DNA of 64,000 nucleotides from Branchiostoma floridae. Taxonomy: Eukaryota; Chordata; Leptocardii; Amphioxiformes; Branchiostomatidae. Position numbers and translations under genes: made by a program. Of the stretch, positions 1 to 11,601 are shown piece by piece. The stretch spans positions 2,772,920 to 2,836,919 of the forward strand of contig NC_049987.1 of the NCBI RefSeq assembly GCF_000003815.2, read 5' to 3'. The notes under the pieces were generated by a model. It was not told where the DNA came from. It was given only the letters and a program-made list of their open reading frames with translations, and did not search any database. Positions within the stretch are counted from its first letter, which is position 1. Every line of letters starts with the position of its first letter.

Positions 1-1911
1 TATTGTCTGACCATAGGAACTATCCTGACATGATTTACATTCGTGTAATCTTTCGCATATGATCCTCACGATTTAGTGGTTAAACCAGTTTTTCTAGTTA
101 GCTGTACTGGTATTGAATTGTTCTGACTAGTTCATTCTGCTTTTGCTGAAGGGGGAAGAGTGATGGATGTCACTCGACACGTCCGGAAGCAAATATCCGT
201 TTTTTATCCAGTTGTAGAGATTGAATTGTATTTGAATATTTTATTTTATTATAATCATCCTGATAGCCTTGATTAGCATACAAATGTGAAACAAGGCTGT
301 AATAGATCTCAACCTTACGTGGGAGAGAGAGAGAGAGAGAAATGCAAGAAATACAAACACACATCAAAAACAGTACCTCCGTTTTCATGGAGGTAAATAT
401 CGAAAGCGGTGATTCGACAGTATAAAAAAAAGATTGTCGACAGATACGGCGCCTGAATTTACTTATCTTACAGAAATCTGTATGAGATGGACGCGTCATT
501 CTTTTTGTTTACGTACACCCTAAAAGCATATTTGTATGCAACATCGAATAGTTCATAATTAGACATTTCGAAGTTCACAACCCGTACATATTTAATATGA
601 TACGAGTGTGTGTAGCTATGTAATTCATCCATTAGGGGTAACCCATGGACGGTTACATCGTGGGGCTTAAAGTACAACCTGCATAAAATTTATGCACTTG
701 TATTAATGTACCAGAGTTGTGTACGTACGCCGTACTTTTAAAACTGTAAAAAAATATATCATTATCATCACCGACGTGGTATCTATTGTGGGTAAGGGCA
801 ATTAGGCTAAAGTACAATTTCATTGCCTTATAGATCTAGAGGAACATGTTGAAAATTCTATTTCAGTCAAATTGCCCTTTAATGATACATTATGCAGATG
901 CAGATTGTAAGAAGTACAGTATATGAACCATTTTCGAACTTGACGTTCTTTTCGGAACAGCTATTTGTTAAGTCCATACCTCTCAAGGTCAAGGGATAGG
1001 TGAGGTGAGGTGATACCTCTCAAGTTATGTTATTGCCATACACACAGAACACAATTCCACAACCGCTACAATATTGCACAATTAAAAACATAGCCTTCTT
1101 AGTGACGATGAAGAACGGAAGATAATAAAAGGAAATGGACAGAAGTCAGTCAGAAAGGAAAAGAAAAATTGGCTCAACACAGCAATCTAAGGTTTTTATT
1201 TAGTTTATTTTGTTGCTAATGTCATTTTCAGTTATGTATAGCTGTTTACATTATATCATTTATTATCATCACGATTACTTTACTTCGTACTTATATTCAT
1301 AATGCATATTCAGTTTGTTAGAATCAATTATGTTTTGTTAATCATGTTTTATTCACCTTCTGCATACAAAACCTAAGTTATGGCATTCTTATTTGACCTC
1401 TGATCTCCATCCTTCACTTTGAGTTACCTCAGTTGATTTTGTTAGTTTTCTGTTTACTTATTGTATAAGATTTGTTGCTTATGTATTGTATTTATTGCTC
1501 ATGTATTGTAGGACTCCAGGAAGAATAGTGATACTATATTTAGTATCACTAATGGAGATCCAAATAAAACAAAACAAACAAATAAGGACCTTTCAATGAA
1601 TTCCTTTCTAATTGTGGAGCACATTCATCTGTCTACATTCTCTGTTCAAATGACCTACACCTGCCTTTTTTTAAAAGCTGAGGGCATCTTGTGCATTGAC
1701 CTACGTGATGTAACTATTTTTTTTTATATAATGTACATGTACTTCACGAGAGTCAGCAATTTGCTAGACGGCGTCGCCTTTTTAGCTTTCAATGGCTAAG
1801 TAGTCAAGTTTCTCCTGTCAGTGCCACGACTAACGTCTTTATCTGGTACCATGGGGTATGTACAGAAAATGAAGGACGACAGGTCGTGACCTTTCATCAG
1901 CATCAACAGCG

Positions 1912-2011
1912 NNNNNNNNNNNNNNNNNNNNNNNNNNNNNNNNNNNNNNNNNNNNNNNNNNNNNNNNNNNNNNNNNNNNNNNNNNNNNNNNNNNNNNNNN
2001 NNNNNNNNNNN
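1912..2011. other. Assembly gap (100 N)
   Basis: Run of exactly 100 undetermined bases, the usual placeholder for a gap of unknown size. Confidence 0.99.
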
Positions 2012-2759
2012 AGCAAGTTCGCTCAGTTATCGTCATGAAACTTCATAGGGATTAATGCTTCTCAGGTAGAGCTGAGATTTATTACAGCCTTGTTTCACAT
2101 TTCTTCTGCTAATCAAGACGATCACAATGATTCACCCAGAAAGTAAAGCTGTGAAATAGCTTTCTCGATTCAAATATTCTAACTTTTATCAAGAAAACGG
2201 AAATAACAAATCAAGAGATTGAAACGCATTCAAGTCATCTAATATCAAGTAATATTACAACAACGTCGCCATCTAACATGAAAATTATCATACGTATACA
2301 TCTAATCATAACATCGGTAATTAAGGTTCCTTTCTAAGAGGGAAAACACTTCACTCCCCTCCAGCTCCCTGAGTGTTCCTGACATGACGCGGATAAACTT
2401 TGTGAGTAGTATAATTCATGAAGGTACTTAAATTATCAAATGTATTACTACAGGGCAAAAACGGTAAGTACTCGTCACATATTGAGTGGTAGGTTCGTGA
2501 CACCGCCACTCAGCACTTGTCGTTTGCAGAAATAAGTGTGTGAAATAAGCATGTGTCCAAAGCGCTAATTTACTGTTTGAAATGTCATTGCCTTTCGTGT
2601 TAACACCTTGAAGCTTAAATCGCATTCACCTTTTTCCTCTTCACCGAAGATGTAATAGTTTTTGCGGCACATTGGTATCCCACAATATCTATCCTTTAAT
2701 CTAATCATTCTATCTCCGAATTCACCACTCTTGTTTGAACAGTCCGTGTTTGCGGTTGT

Positions 2760-2910
2760 TAAAGGCAGCTGCAGCATTCGCGGAGTTTTCATCGCGAGGA
2801 AACATGGGAGCAATCCATGAATTTGGTCATGAAACCATACTAAAATTGTAGAACTCCATCATTCGGTCGGACCTTTGTGAATTGATAGACAAAGAACCCA
2901 ATGCTGTGAG
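2760..2910 (+). other. Possible 5' untranslated exon of the GPCR gene
   Basis: The GPCR start exon has a splice acceptor directly in front of it (AG at 3298-3299), so a non-coding upstream exon is expected. The best candidate donor nearby is GAG/GTAAGT with the intron starting at 2911. The 5' boundary is unknown; the start given here is only a guess. Transcript data are needed to confirm it. Confidence 0.3.
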
Positions 2911-3329
2911 GTAAGTTGAATTTGATCGCTTTTGTCATGAATTGCATCTCGTAGAAGTTGCTCGTCACTTCTTTTTTTTACTTAGTGGAAGCACAGAGTG
3001 TTGATTTTTACAAGGGACAGTGACAGGAACCCTAGGCCCTGCAGAGCTCAAAATCTAATTGCTTGTCTTTACTAGTGATGGTCTTAGCGTAGGGTGACTT
3101 GCATCGTATCGGCAATGATATTTTTTGGGTTGGTCCTTCACACGAGAGCAAGAATCGATCAGAATGCAGTCAGAATGAAGATTCTTTTCTATTCCTGGGA
3201 ATTCGTAGTGTAATGATTTCTAGAAATTCTAATTGCATTCCAGATTTTTATGGCCAGATTTTTTAATCCTAGTAACACCATTTTCTACTGGCATTACAGA
3301 TCCACACTGTGACAACCTACAGTAAAACA

Positions 3330-5873
3330 ATGTCAATGATGAATACTACTATCATCCCGACCATCACTGACACCATTGTCAACGGTACCATGGCTGTGCT
3401 AAACATCCTGACCAACACGTCAGAGGTTGGAACAGCCGTCTGCGACTTCGTCACGACAAACATCACGTTAGGAAACGTGACAACATCCGTGACCAGCTAC
3501 AACCCTGCACACTGTGGAGTGTACGGCTACTACCCGTCTCTTCAGCCACTCTTCAGCCTTATACTCGTGGTCATGACAGTTTGGGCACTGTTTGGCAACG
3601 GCTGCTTGTTGTACCTCATCTGTACTGAGAAACAAATGCGGGTAAGAATCAATAGCTCTAGCCATTTTTACCTCCATGAAATGTCATGAAGGGTTTAGAT
3701 TTTGACAATCGTTTGTCTGTCTGTTTGTGAACAAAATAACTTAAGAGCGACATAGTGGATTGGTTTCATACTTGGTGTGTCGGTGTGATGTGATAAAAGC
3801 TGGAAGTGATAACATTTTCCTTGGTACCGTGGCTTTCCTTGGTACTGCAGCACAACTTCCAGTTTTGCTATCTCATGTTCTGAACAAGACATATGGTTCC
3901 AATTTTTTGGTGTTATATAGCTCAGAAAAAAGTGTCATATTTTTGCCCCCCCCCCCTAGCGTCAACGTTTGGTATGGCAGGGGCATTTTTGTCAAAACTT
4001 CTGAAGAGGATAACTGAAGAAGAGAACGACGGATTTTCACGATTTTTGGAATTTTGGTACCTGAGACAATATTTAAAAAAATGGAATACTATTTATGCAA
4101 AATTAGATTAATTTTTTAAAAAATTTAATGATAGCAGGTTTTTCAATGTATCTCTTGTCCTGGAACAAAAATTGTCTTGATATTTTGGGGGGGAGACATT
4201 TTTTCAGACAAAGGGGGGCCAAGAATTTNNNNNNNNNNNNNNNNNNNNNNNNNNNNNNNNNNNNNNNNNNNNNNNNNNNNNNNNNNNNNNNNNNNNNNNN
4301 NNNNNNNNNNNNNNNNNNNNNNNNNNNNGGGCAGATTTAGCTCCCTAACATTGAATTTTGGAACTGCAGAGGCATTTTTGTCAAGACATTCTAAAGAGGA
4401 TAACTGCAGAAAGGAATGATGGATTGCCATTATTTCATCCATGCAAATAGCTTGGGTAAAGATGTTCATTAGGATATACATGTGGTGCAAACAAAGACTC
4501 AATTTGCACAATTTATGCTAAAATTGCATTATTCTACTATTTCAATAACTGGACTTCAATAAATGTAACACAAGTAAATTTTGATAGATGGAACATAAGC
4601 AGGTACCATAGATGCAAATTTGCATGATATATGCATACATTGCAAAACTGCCTAATGATTAATGATGGGAATTTTATACTTGTGATATGTGTACATTAGT
4701 CAATGATAAATATCGCCATGCATACAGTGTAAATCTTGTAAATGTGTATGTCATTTGCATATGATTTACAAAAGCTTTAGATATATTTATGGAGGTATGA
4801 TCGAGGTCGTCGAACACTAGTTTTTTTTTTTGTATCCAGTGAGTTATCTGCAGATCTGTTAAAAGGTAACTATCAAAGATGAAATAAACATCATTTTCAC
4901 CAAGATATCAATTTAGACCAGAATGATTAAATTCTACTGCTAAAGTAGCTGCTGATAAAAAACGATGCTGTAAAATATTTATATTCATTTGGTTGACCAA
5001 TACTTTCCTTTCCTCTAGGAGCCAGGGAATATCTTCCTGTGTGCCCTGGCGCTCACGGACATGGCTCAGATACTGGTGTACGCACCAACAACCTTGTACA
5101 GCTTCGTGCACGGAGCAATCCCCGGTGATGGTTGGTGCAGGGTCCAAGCCTTCCTCACTTCGTTCCTTGCCACGTTCTCAGTCTATCTACAGGCGAGCCT
5201 GTGGATCTGCAGATTCATACACATCGCCTTTCCTCTCGACTATACTTCATTGATGTCCAAACGCCGCCTCGCCGTCACAATGACCATCTGCTTCCTGATT
5301 GCCCTGACACCACCACTGGTTGGCATCGCTCGTGTTGGGACGCTAGAGTCATGGACTGTGGATGTCTCCTCCGTTGACATAGCACAGCCTATGAGCCTGA
5401 TGATTCCCTGTACCTTAGGCGGCCAAAAGGTCATCGTTTTTCTGGTAATAGTTGGCGTGGTCATCAGTTGTGTCACTGCCGGTCTCATCTTCAAGGTGGC
5501 CTGGGATAACGAGAAGAGACACACCAAACTGACCGGGATCGCCAAGGAGCAGTTCAACCAAAAACTACAAGCAGCCAAGACGCTGGCGATCATAACAGGA
5601 GTGCAGCTGGTTACGTGGTGTCCTGGGATCATCGTTGGCCTCCTTGGGATAGCCGGAGTCACTACAGTTGACAAACAACTATTCCTTGTGGATATATCCT
5701 TCGTCATTATGATGACCAGCACATTTACGGATTCAATAGTGTACGCCAAACGTAAAAACATCTATCGTCGAACAGTGAAAAAGTTACACAGCAAGGTTAG
5801 GAAGTACTTCGAGCGGAAAAAAGAACTTGAGAGTATCCCTATGCGTACGTTGCGTAGAAAAATAGACATTTGA
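3330..5873 (+). CDS. Rhodopsin-type (class A) G protein-coupled receptor, divergent orphan
   Basis: Two coding exons, 3330-3641 and 5019-5873, join in phase 0 to a 388-residue seven-helix receptor. I chose the ATG at 3330; the open frame extends seven codons further 5' without another ATG, and an acceptor lies at 3299. The N-terminus (1-75) carries many N-glycosylation sites. Helix 1 ends around the GN motif before the exon junction. Helix 2 has the LALTD motif. The conserved disulfide pair is likely C144 and C235. The usual DRY is replaced by CRF (168-170), the CWxP of helix 6 by WCPG (304-307), and NPxxY by DSIVY (342-346). The C-terminal tail is short and very basic. The fold is clear but the ligand is not; I do not recognise a vertebrate orthologue. 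The intron contains a repeat element and a 100-base gap. Confidence 0.88.
3658..4830 (+). repeat. Dispersed AT-rich repeat in the GPCR intron
   Basis: Begins near a CCTCCATGAAATGTCATG motif, followed by the GTCTGTCTG stretch and a segment shared with copies near 35.3, 45.0, 46.3, 57.4 and 60.1 kb. It ends near 4818 with CTAGTTTTT, as do the ends at 16.46 and 36.22 kb. The copy is interrupted by an assembly gap. Outer boundaries are approximate. Confidence 0.55.
4229..4328. other. Assembly gap (100 N)
   Basis: 100 undetermined bases inside the GPCR intron and inside a repeat. Confidence 0.99.
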
Positions 5874-6182
5874 AATGTTACATGGCGTTTGTGCCGCAGG
5901 ATAACTTACATTTTTAAAGCCACACACAGTTATTTCCGGTATAGTAGTAGTATAAGTGAATAGAATTTCAAATGAAATAAGTTCTTATGATGGAAAAAAG
6001 TTACTGTGTAAAATATGAGTGAAATAAGTCCTTATGGTGAAACATGTAAATGATGTTAATATTGATAGATAGTAAGATATTATGTCTTTTAACTTTTTAT
6101 ATAAATGTACATTTATGTGCTTGCAAATTCATATTTACCAGTGTATCCATCTTAATTCTATATCTACCTTAGGCGTATCAAG

Positions 6183-6242
6183 CTACCTACCTACCTACCT
6201 AGTTCCTAGACCTCCAGGTCTTTGGGGGGGGGGGGGGGGGGG
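6183..6242. repeat. CTAC tandem repeat and 20-base G run
   Basis: Four-base CTAC units at about 6183-6200 are followed by an uninterrupted G run at about 6223-6242. Such G runs are prone to sequencing-length errors. Confidence 0.85.
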
Positions 6243-6268
6243 TTGCAAGGTAGCCATGAAGATATCTA

Positions 6269-7168
6269 GAAAATATGTTTAATTCATATGCAAAACCAAT
6301 TTACTTGACTTATAAATCTACAAGTAACATAAATACAAACTAATATACATGGAATACGCTTACACAGAAGATGGATAAAAGTAGGACAATTGACGTGGAT
6401 ATGTACGTATACGTGACAAAGATATAGAAGATATAACAAGATACAAAAACTATGTGTAAGTTAGCTTGATCTGTAAGGAGTATCAAGCTAAGTTCTTGTA
6501 GTTCTTGTATATTGACATATCTTCTATATCTTTTTCACGTACATATCAATGTCAATTGTCCTACTTGTGCTTTTATCCATCTTCTGTGTAAGCTTATTTC
6601 ATGTACACAGTCAAACCTGTCTAAAGCGGCCAGTAAATGGACTGGAGAAATATGGCCACTATAGACAGGAGGCCAGTATAGAGAAAATGCTGCTTAATTG
6701 ACCATGAGCAAGCTACACATGATTTCAGTTCCCACTAATGTTTCTAACCATGTAACATTGTCTCGATCGGTAAATTCACCGACAAAGACTTGCACTTTAA
6801 TGCCTAAGGTATGCATACCCTCTGCTAGCGCCAAAATGACCCTGTCAGGAACTCCAAATCCTCGCAAACCACAATTTCAAACTCAGTGCAGGGTGACACA
6901 AGGCTGCAGTATGGTAGATATAGGCAGTGTTTCAACGGGACCTGAAATCGTGTGGCCGTGGCCGCGTTGGACAGGTGTCCGCTAAGCCTTTTTTTTAATC
7001 ATTACGAATCCAAGGCGACACAAAAATTGGACACTATGGACAGGTGGCTGCTATGCAAAGGTTGCCGCTAATACAGGTTTGATTATTAGTTGCATTTATG
7101 TTATGTGTAGATTTATAAGTCAGGTAAATTGTGTCATCGCTTTTGCATATGAATTGAACATATTTTCT
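6269..7168. mobile_element. Long inverted-repeat (foldback) element, split by a pogo-like MITE
   Basis: The left arm (6269-6470) and the right arm (6482-6605 continued at 7086-7168) are imperfect reverse complements, separated by an 11-base spacer. Read across 6605 to 7086, the right arm is continuous against the left arm, so the 6608-7085 element was inserted later into it. No coding capacity is visible. It lies between the GPCR and the lectin gene. Confidence 0.75.
6608..7085. mobile_element. pogo/Tigger-like MITE, nested insertion
   Basis: Starts with CAGTCAAACCTGTCTAAAGC and ends with a decayed reverse complement (ACAGGTTTGATTA). The same termini occur in the elements at 18198-18675 and 38474-39024. 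CAGT-type ends with a TA target are typical of pogo/Tigger-type elements. It interrupts a foldback element. Confidence 0.6.
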
Positions 7169-7240
7169 CTTTACAGAGCTGTACGCATGCTTCGACTGTC
7201 TATTCGTTTTCTTCGTCAGTAAAATATTGATCGTGATATA

Positions 7241-8319
7241 TAACGAGGGCCGCCCTAAGATTGCCCCTGCCATAAGATGCCCAGATTTTTTTGCTGAGCT
7301 TATTATGCATAAGTACGCTGTGTTTGTTGCCACTGACTATGATGATTAAAAAGGTTAATAAACCAAGTCCAAACAAACAGCTTTTTTTCTATTAAAAGAT
7401 ACTTACACGTATTCACTTCCCTTTTTTTTTTGAAGACAGAATTTTCACAATAATGTTGGTATCGCCGAATCACTGTGGTCACCTGTTACTAGGTATTGGT
7501 GGCCCGTTTTCATAAATAAACAACCAATATATAACAGCGACACAACTGTCATACACATAAGAAATAAAGCTTCACAAAACACTACAAATATTGGAGTTCA
7601 AAAGTTTGTTTGAGTACAAGACCGGCCATAGAAAAACAACATAAGCATCACCGCCGCTGTTTTCCCCAGGGAGTGTGGCCCCGCAGGTGGCAGATAAGCA
7701 AACGCCCAAAAGATTTGTTACTCTAACAAATGATTCGTACCGTCTATAAAAATGAAACTTCACAGAGTGATGTTGAATATGTTTCCCAATGTGTACACAG
7801 AGTTTTTCTGTGATTTTGGCGTTGTCGTTTTTCGTAATGATTTTGCTAGTCGGACCGTCGCATTCAGTGCATTTTGCCCATTTCCATGAAAACACGACCT
7901 GGATTGTGAAAGACTTAGCCCATGTCGCGGGAGACCAGAAGCACACACAATCACAATTCTACTGTCAAAAGAAAGCTGATATATCATTAAATTATAATTT
8001 TTATTTATGTTTGTCTAAATTGGTCACCAGCTTCCGAAGAGAGCAAATTCCAAAAGCGTGGCAAGTTAGGGCGCACTGTCTAACGCAGCTCAAAATCGGA
8101 AATTATATTCACGATAACGTCCTCGGTGTTTGCCAGTTGTAACGCGGAGGGTGAAGGGTTCATGAACAGTATGGATGCCTTCCTTATTCAAGTATGGTCT
8201 CTAGAAGAATGTGTAAAAAAATTCATTGATCGAAACTTGACCACTCTTTGGCAACTGGTGATGGAGAGCCGTGAGTTCGAAAGCGTAAAAAAGCGGGCAT
8301 CTTAGGGCGGCCCCCGTTA
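7241..8319. mobile_element. Non-autonomous DNA transposon with GC-rich terminal inverted repeats
   Basis: The left end reads TAACGAGGGCCGCCCTAAGA and the right end is its near-perfect reverse complement, finishing GGCCCCCGTTA at 8319. A second conserved block (GATGCCC followed by a T run) lies just inside both ends. I found no clear target-site duplication and no transposase. The interior open frames show no known domain. Confidence 0.5.
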
Positions 8320-9467
8320 CTGCCTGTCTGGACATATGTCCTCATTGCTTGGCCTTCTTCGACCAAATTCGTTAGGCCTGTGTGCCCTGACCTTCTCTTT
8401 GTATGATAGTACAGTAAGCCTTCAACATCTGGAAATTGAAATACTTCTAAAAAGTTACCTAACTCGTCAAACCTATACCCTGCTAAAATGAACACCGAAA
8501 TAATAAATGTCTTCAGCAAAGCAAAAGGTACTCACCTCAGGGAAATTTTTCAATATCTGCAGTGCTTGTGTCTCATCTTGAAATAAAGGGATAGCCTGAT
8601 TTTGCACCACTAATGAATGCAGTAGCCAGCTCCTTCTAATTGCTTCCGAAATAGTCTCTCACTCCCATGTGCTTAGCCGGGTAACCTGTACCTATATCAT
8701 TATTACCTTGAAGTTCACAACTTCTACATATGTACCCACTACCACAAAATTGCAATTAGTTGACCCATCAGTACATCTACGGTTCCCACTGCTACAGTTG
8801 GATGCAAATTACCCCCCCCCCTCACATTTTGGAGGTTTTAGCAAAATGAGTAATATTGCAAACTCTGCAAAGTAGTGATCAGCCTTTGCTTGCTGAGAGC
8901 TTCTTTTTTTCGTTCATGACCTTGCTAAGTAACCACAGAAACAGAACATCATTTAAAAACATTTTGAACATCATACGTTTTTATGAGGCATCACTACTAC
9001 TACTAGTAAGCAAATTGGGGTTGTTTTTTTGTTGTTGTTTGGAGCTCTGTTTATTCATGAAAGCTCAAATCGGCCTGCATATGGTGAATAAAGCAAAGGC
9101 GATAGTATTCCAGGTATATATGAATAATGCTATTCAATCCATGACATCTGGAAATAGTTGCGCTGACAAGTGAACACAAGATCGATTTTCTGCCAAGTCC
9201 AAATTCGCGTCAATATCTTTCCAAAAACCTGTAAAGAACTGTACCTGTGTCCTACGATGTTACATATAGTTGTAAACGAGATACCAAAACATGGCTAAAT
9301 CGTAGTTTTGATTGTATTTACATGGATCAAAGTCCTCGTCGATTGTGAAATGATCACTCATCTATCGTCTCTGGTAGCATCTTCATGGTAGCGAACATAG
9401 CGTGCTTAAATTCAGCCGCAAAATCACCAAAATACCCGCGTAACCTAAGGGGGTAACTGTTTTAATA
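8320..9467. other. Intergenic stretch, nothing recognised
   Basis: No open frame with a recognisable domain and no clear terminal repeats. It contains a C run near 8813-8822 and T-rich patches. Confidence 0.4.
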
Positions 9468-9774
9468 ACCAGACTAATTTCAAGCTAAAAATCAGTTAAC
9501 CCCAATTTTCAAGTCACATAGTTTATTCATAGCTCTTAAGCTATTACGTTGACTAAAAATCAGTTAAACCTAATCTTTAAGGCCTAGAGTTTATTCATAA
9601 GCTACTTGAATGGCTTTATCTGTATATTATCCGATAGTTCACCGTCGGTTCGGAAAAAATCTCTGCAAATTTTAATACTCAATTGCAAGCTGGTGTTACA
9701 CCTGGTACTTGAATAAACTCTAAGCATTGAATGTCTGATTTTTCCTCGCGTGCTAAGCTTGCGATTAGTCTGGT
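9468..9774. mobile_element. Small MITE-like element with internal tandem repeat
   Basis: The ends are inverted (ACCAGACTAAT at 9468, ATTAGTCTGGT ending 9774), and similarity continues inward through an AAAAATCAG block and an AGTTTATTCA block. The left part holds two copies of a ~65-base unit (starting near 9486 and 9555). Target duplication is not clear, so the class is not assigned. Confidence 0.45.
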
Positions 9775-9925
9775 AATGTTGAAAGTGTTCAAAGTTGTTT
9801 ACAATCTAATTGTAGGACCTTCTGGGAACTCATAAATATGAACATTAATCCTACAATAAACATGTGCAGAAAGGTGAAGGGAAGGTAGAGAAATTTTGTT
9901 CAATCACTTTGATTGTCTTTTGCAG

Positions 9926-9987
9926 GCAGGACTCAACTTGTTGGCAGACCTGGAGCGTTGGCTGTCAGCATACAGACAAACTATAAG
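9926..9987 (+). other. Possible 62-base exon (untranslated or orphan)
   Basis: A pyrimidine-rich acceptor (TTGATTGTCTTTTGCAG) precedes 62 bases that end with AAG/GTATTT. The start exon of the lectin gene at 11600 also has an acceptor in front of it, so this could be its 5' untranslated exon. It is open in one frame but shows no domain. Weak support. Confidence 0.2.
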
Positions 9988-10386
9988 GTATTTATTACAC
10001 TTATTGGTATTCTTGTTTTCGATCCACGTTTACAAACACTGTCAGGCATTTTTCTGTCTTGGTAACAATGGCAAACTTTTTACGTTTATTGGCTGTTTTT
10101 TGTGTTCACTTTCGGGTGGAGCCCGTAGCTGCGTGCCTCAAGCTGTTTGATTTTAATTCGGTCAGGGCCTCCTGGCGTTGGTCAAGAGTAACGATATTGT
10201 ACATCGTATACTTGTGTTGTCTAAATTTTTGCAGATCTGATTTGGTTCAAGTATTTGGCCAATAGTTTGAGACTCAAAAACTTATTCTCGTTTTACTACA
10301 AATGCTCCTCATTATTAGGACAATACAGAAATCATTTTTTACATAGAAATTATCTTTACCTAGAAATCTATAGATCATACAAGTTA

Positions 10387-11128
10387 CAGTGGAAGCCAGT
10401 TAATTGCACCTTGGATAAACGCACACTTCGGGTAATTGCACAGAATCCCAAAATCCCAAACCGTCTCCCATTCACTTCATTGTTAGTGACTTCGCTTATC
10501 TGCACGACAAAAAATCACCAACGCCGGATAATTGCACGAAAATTTGTCAAACATCGTCAACAAATTGACTGAAAATGCGTGCTAAAAATCGTCAGACACG
10601 GTACAAATAAACCGAAAACGGCCTTTGTGAAGTCGCTGTACTGACAACATGTATGAGATTGTTATTGGGATCAAAAGAAAGCGATATTGTTGTGTCGGCA
10701 CCATGAAGAGACGCCCGCCCGCTAATACTTATGCAGTGGGTTTATGTTCTTGGCAGCCAGTCGGAAACCGTGACACAGCGACTCGGGGCCTACAGACGGA
10801 CATAACACTCTCCTTCGGCAGTGCAATGCTTTAGTTTCGTGATCAGGAAGCTACATAACGTATTCAATAACTTTCTTTTAGTTTCGATTTCAAGTGCATT
10901 GCAGTATGTTTCGTGAAGACATGTATATGACGTCCGGAACACAACAGGTACAGCACTACTGTAACACGTAAATAAACTGTGCGTTGTACTACCTCCCATA
11001 CCACCTCTCGGACCCCTCCAACCGTGGTGATGCGCGCTCCAAATGACCAACTCCGCATTATCGCACACGCCGGATAATTGCACGGAATTCGCTGGCAAAT
11101 TGGGTGTGCAATTAAGCGGCTTCCACTG
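10387..11128. mobile_element. pogo-like MITE, 742 bp, TA target duplication
   Basis: The left terminus CAGTGGAAGCCAGTTAATTG and the right terminus CAATTAAGCGGCTTCCACTG are inverted repeats. The element is flanked by TA on both sides. Similar inverted blocks repeat inside (for example GATAATTGCAC). No transposase is seen. The CAGT termini and TA target suggest a pogo/Tigger-type origin. Confidence 0.7.
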
Positions 11129-11601
11129 TATTAGTATGGACCAATGCGTACTCCAAAAGTGTCTTTTAAAAGTGTACAGTGTACACAGCCACAGCCACAT
11201 ACATAGACTGAACCTTCTAAATATTTGCAGACTACTACTAGCGTGAAGGCTATACATGTAAAGGTAATTAATCACCATTATCAAACAATTTCTTGCAAAT
11301 TGTTATGAAAAAAAATGAAAGCCGCATTGTTTTACTTGTATATAGTTTCAAAATATGCCTGAAATCTAAGACTGGGTTCATTTATATTTTTCCACGCGCA
11401 AAACTCAGTTCTAATTTGGTAGGTTTTGCTTATGTACTGTATCTGCACAGTCATGTATCTATTTTCTGATGTGGACTCATAATTTTTCATATGCGCCAAA
11501 TTCCTTTATGTTAGGTACACCAGTGCCAGTAGGAATTTTGATGTGTAAAAATTAATCATTAAACTGCATTAAATATTCTTATCTTTTTATATGACTCAGA
11601 A

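Larger units (their letters stand above)
1..3299. other. Gene-poor 5' stretch, no recognised gene
   Basis: AT-rich sequence in which I see no supported coding region. It holds a short GA simple repeat near 320-342 and a 100-base assembly gap at 1912-2011. A well-formed splice donor (GTAAGT) begins at 2911, just upstream of the GPCR gene, and is listed separately as a possible 5' untranslated exon. Short open frames here have no recognisable motifs. Confidence 0.5.

Noticed and set aside
5240-5761. 173-residue minus-strand open frame
   Set aside because: It is the antisense of the GPCR second exon, which has clear receptor motifs on the plus strand.
7789-8142. 117-residue plus-strand frame with a signal-like N-terminus
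   Set aside because: It lies inside the inverted-repeat element at 7241-8319; there is no domain, no splice context, and the hydrophobic start alone is weak evidence.
10790-11284. 164-residue minus-strand open frame
   Set aside because: Most of it lies in the pogo-like MITE at 10387-11128 and it includes the terminal repeat as codons; no transposase signature.
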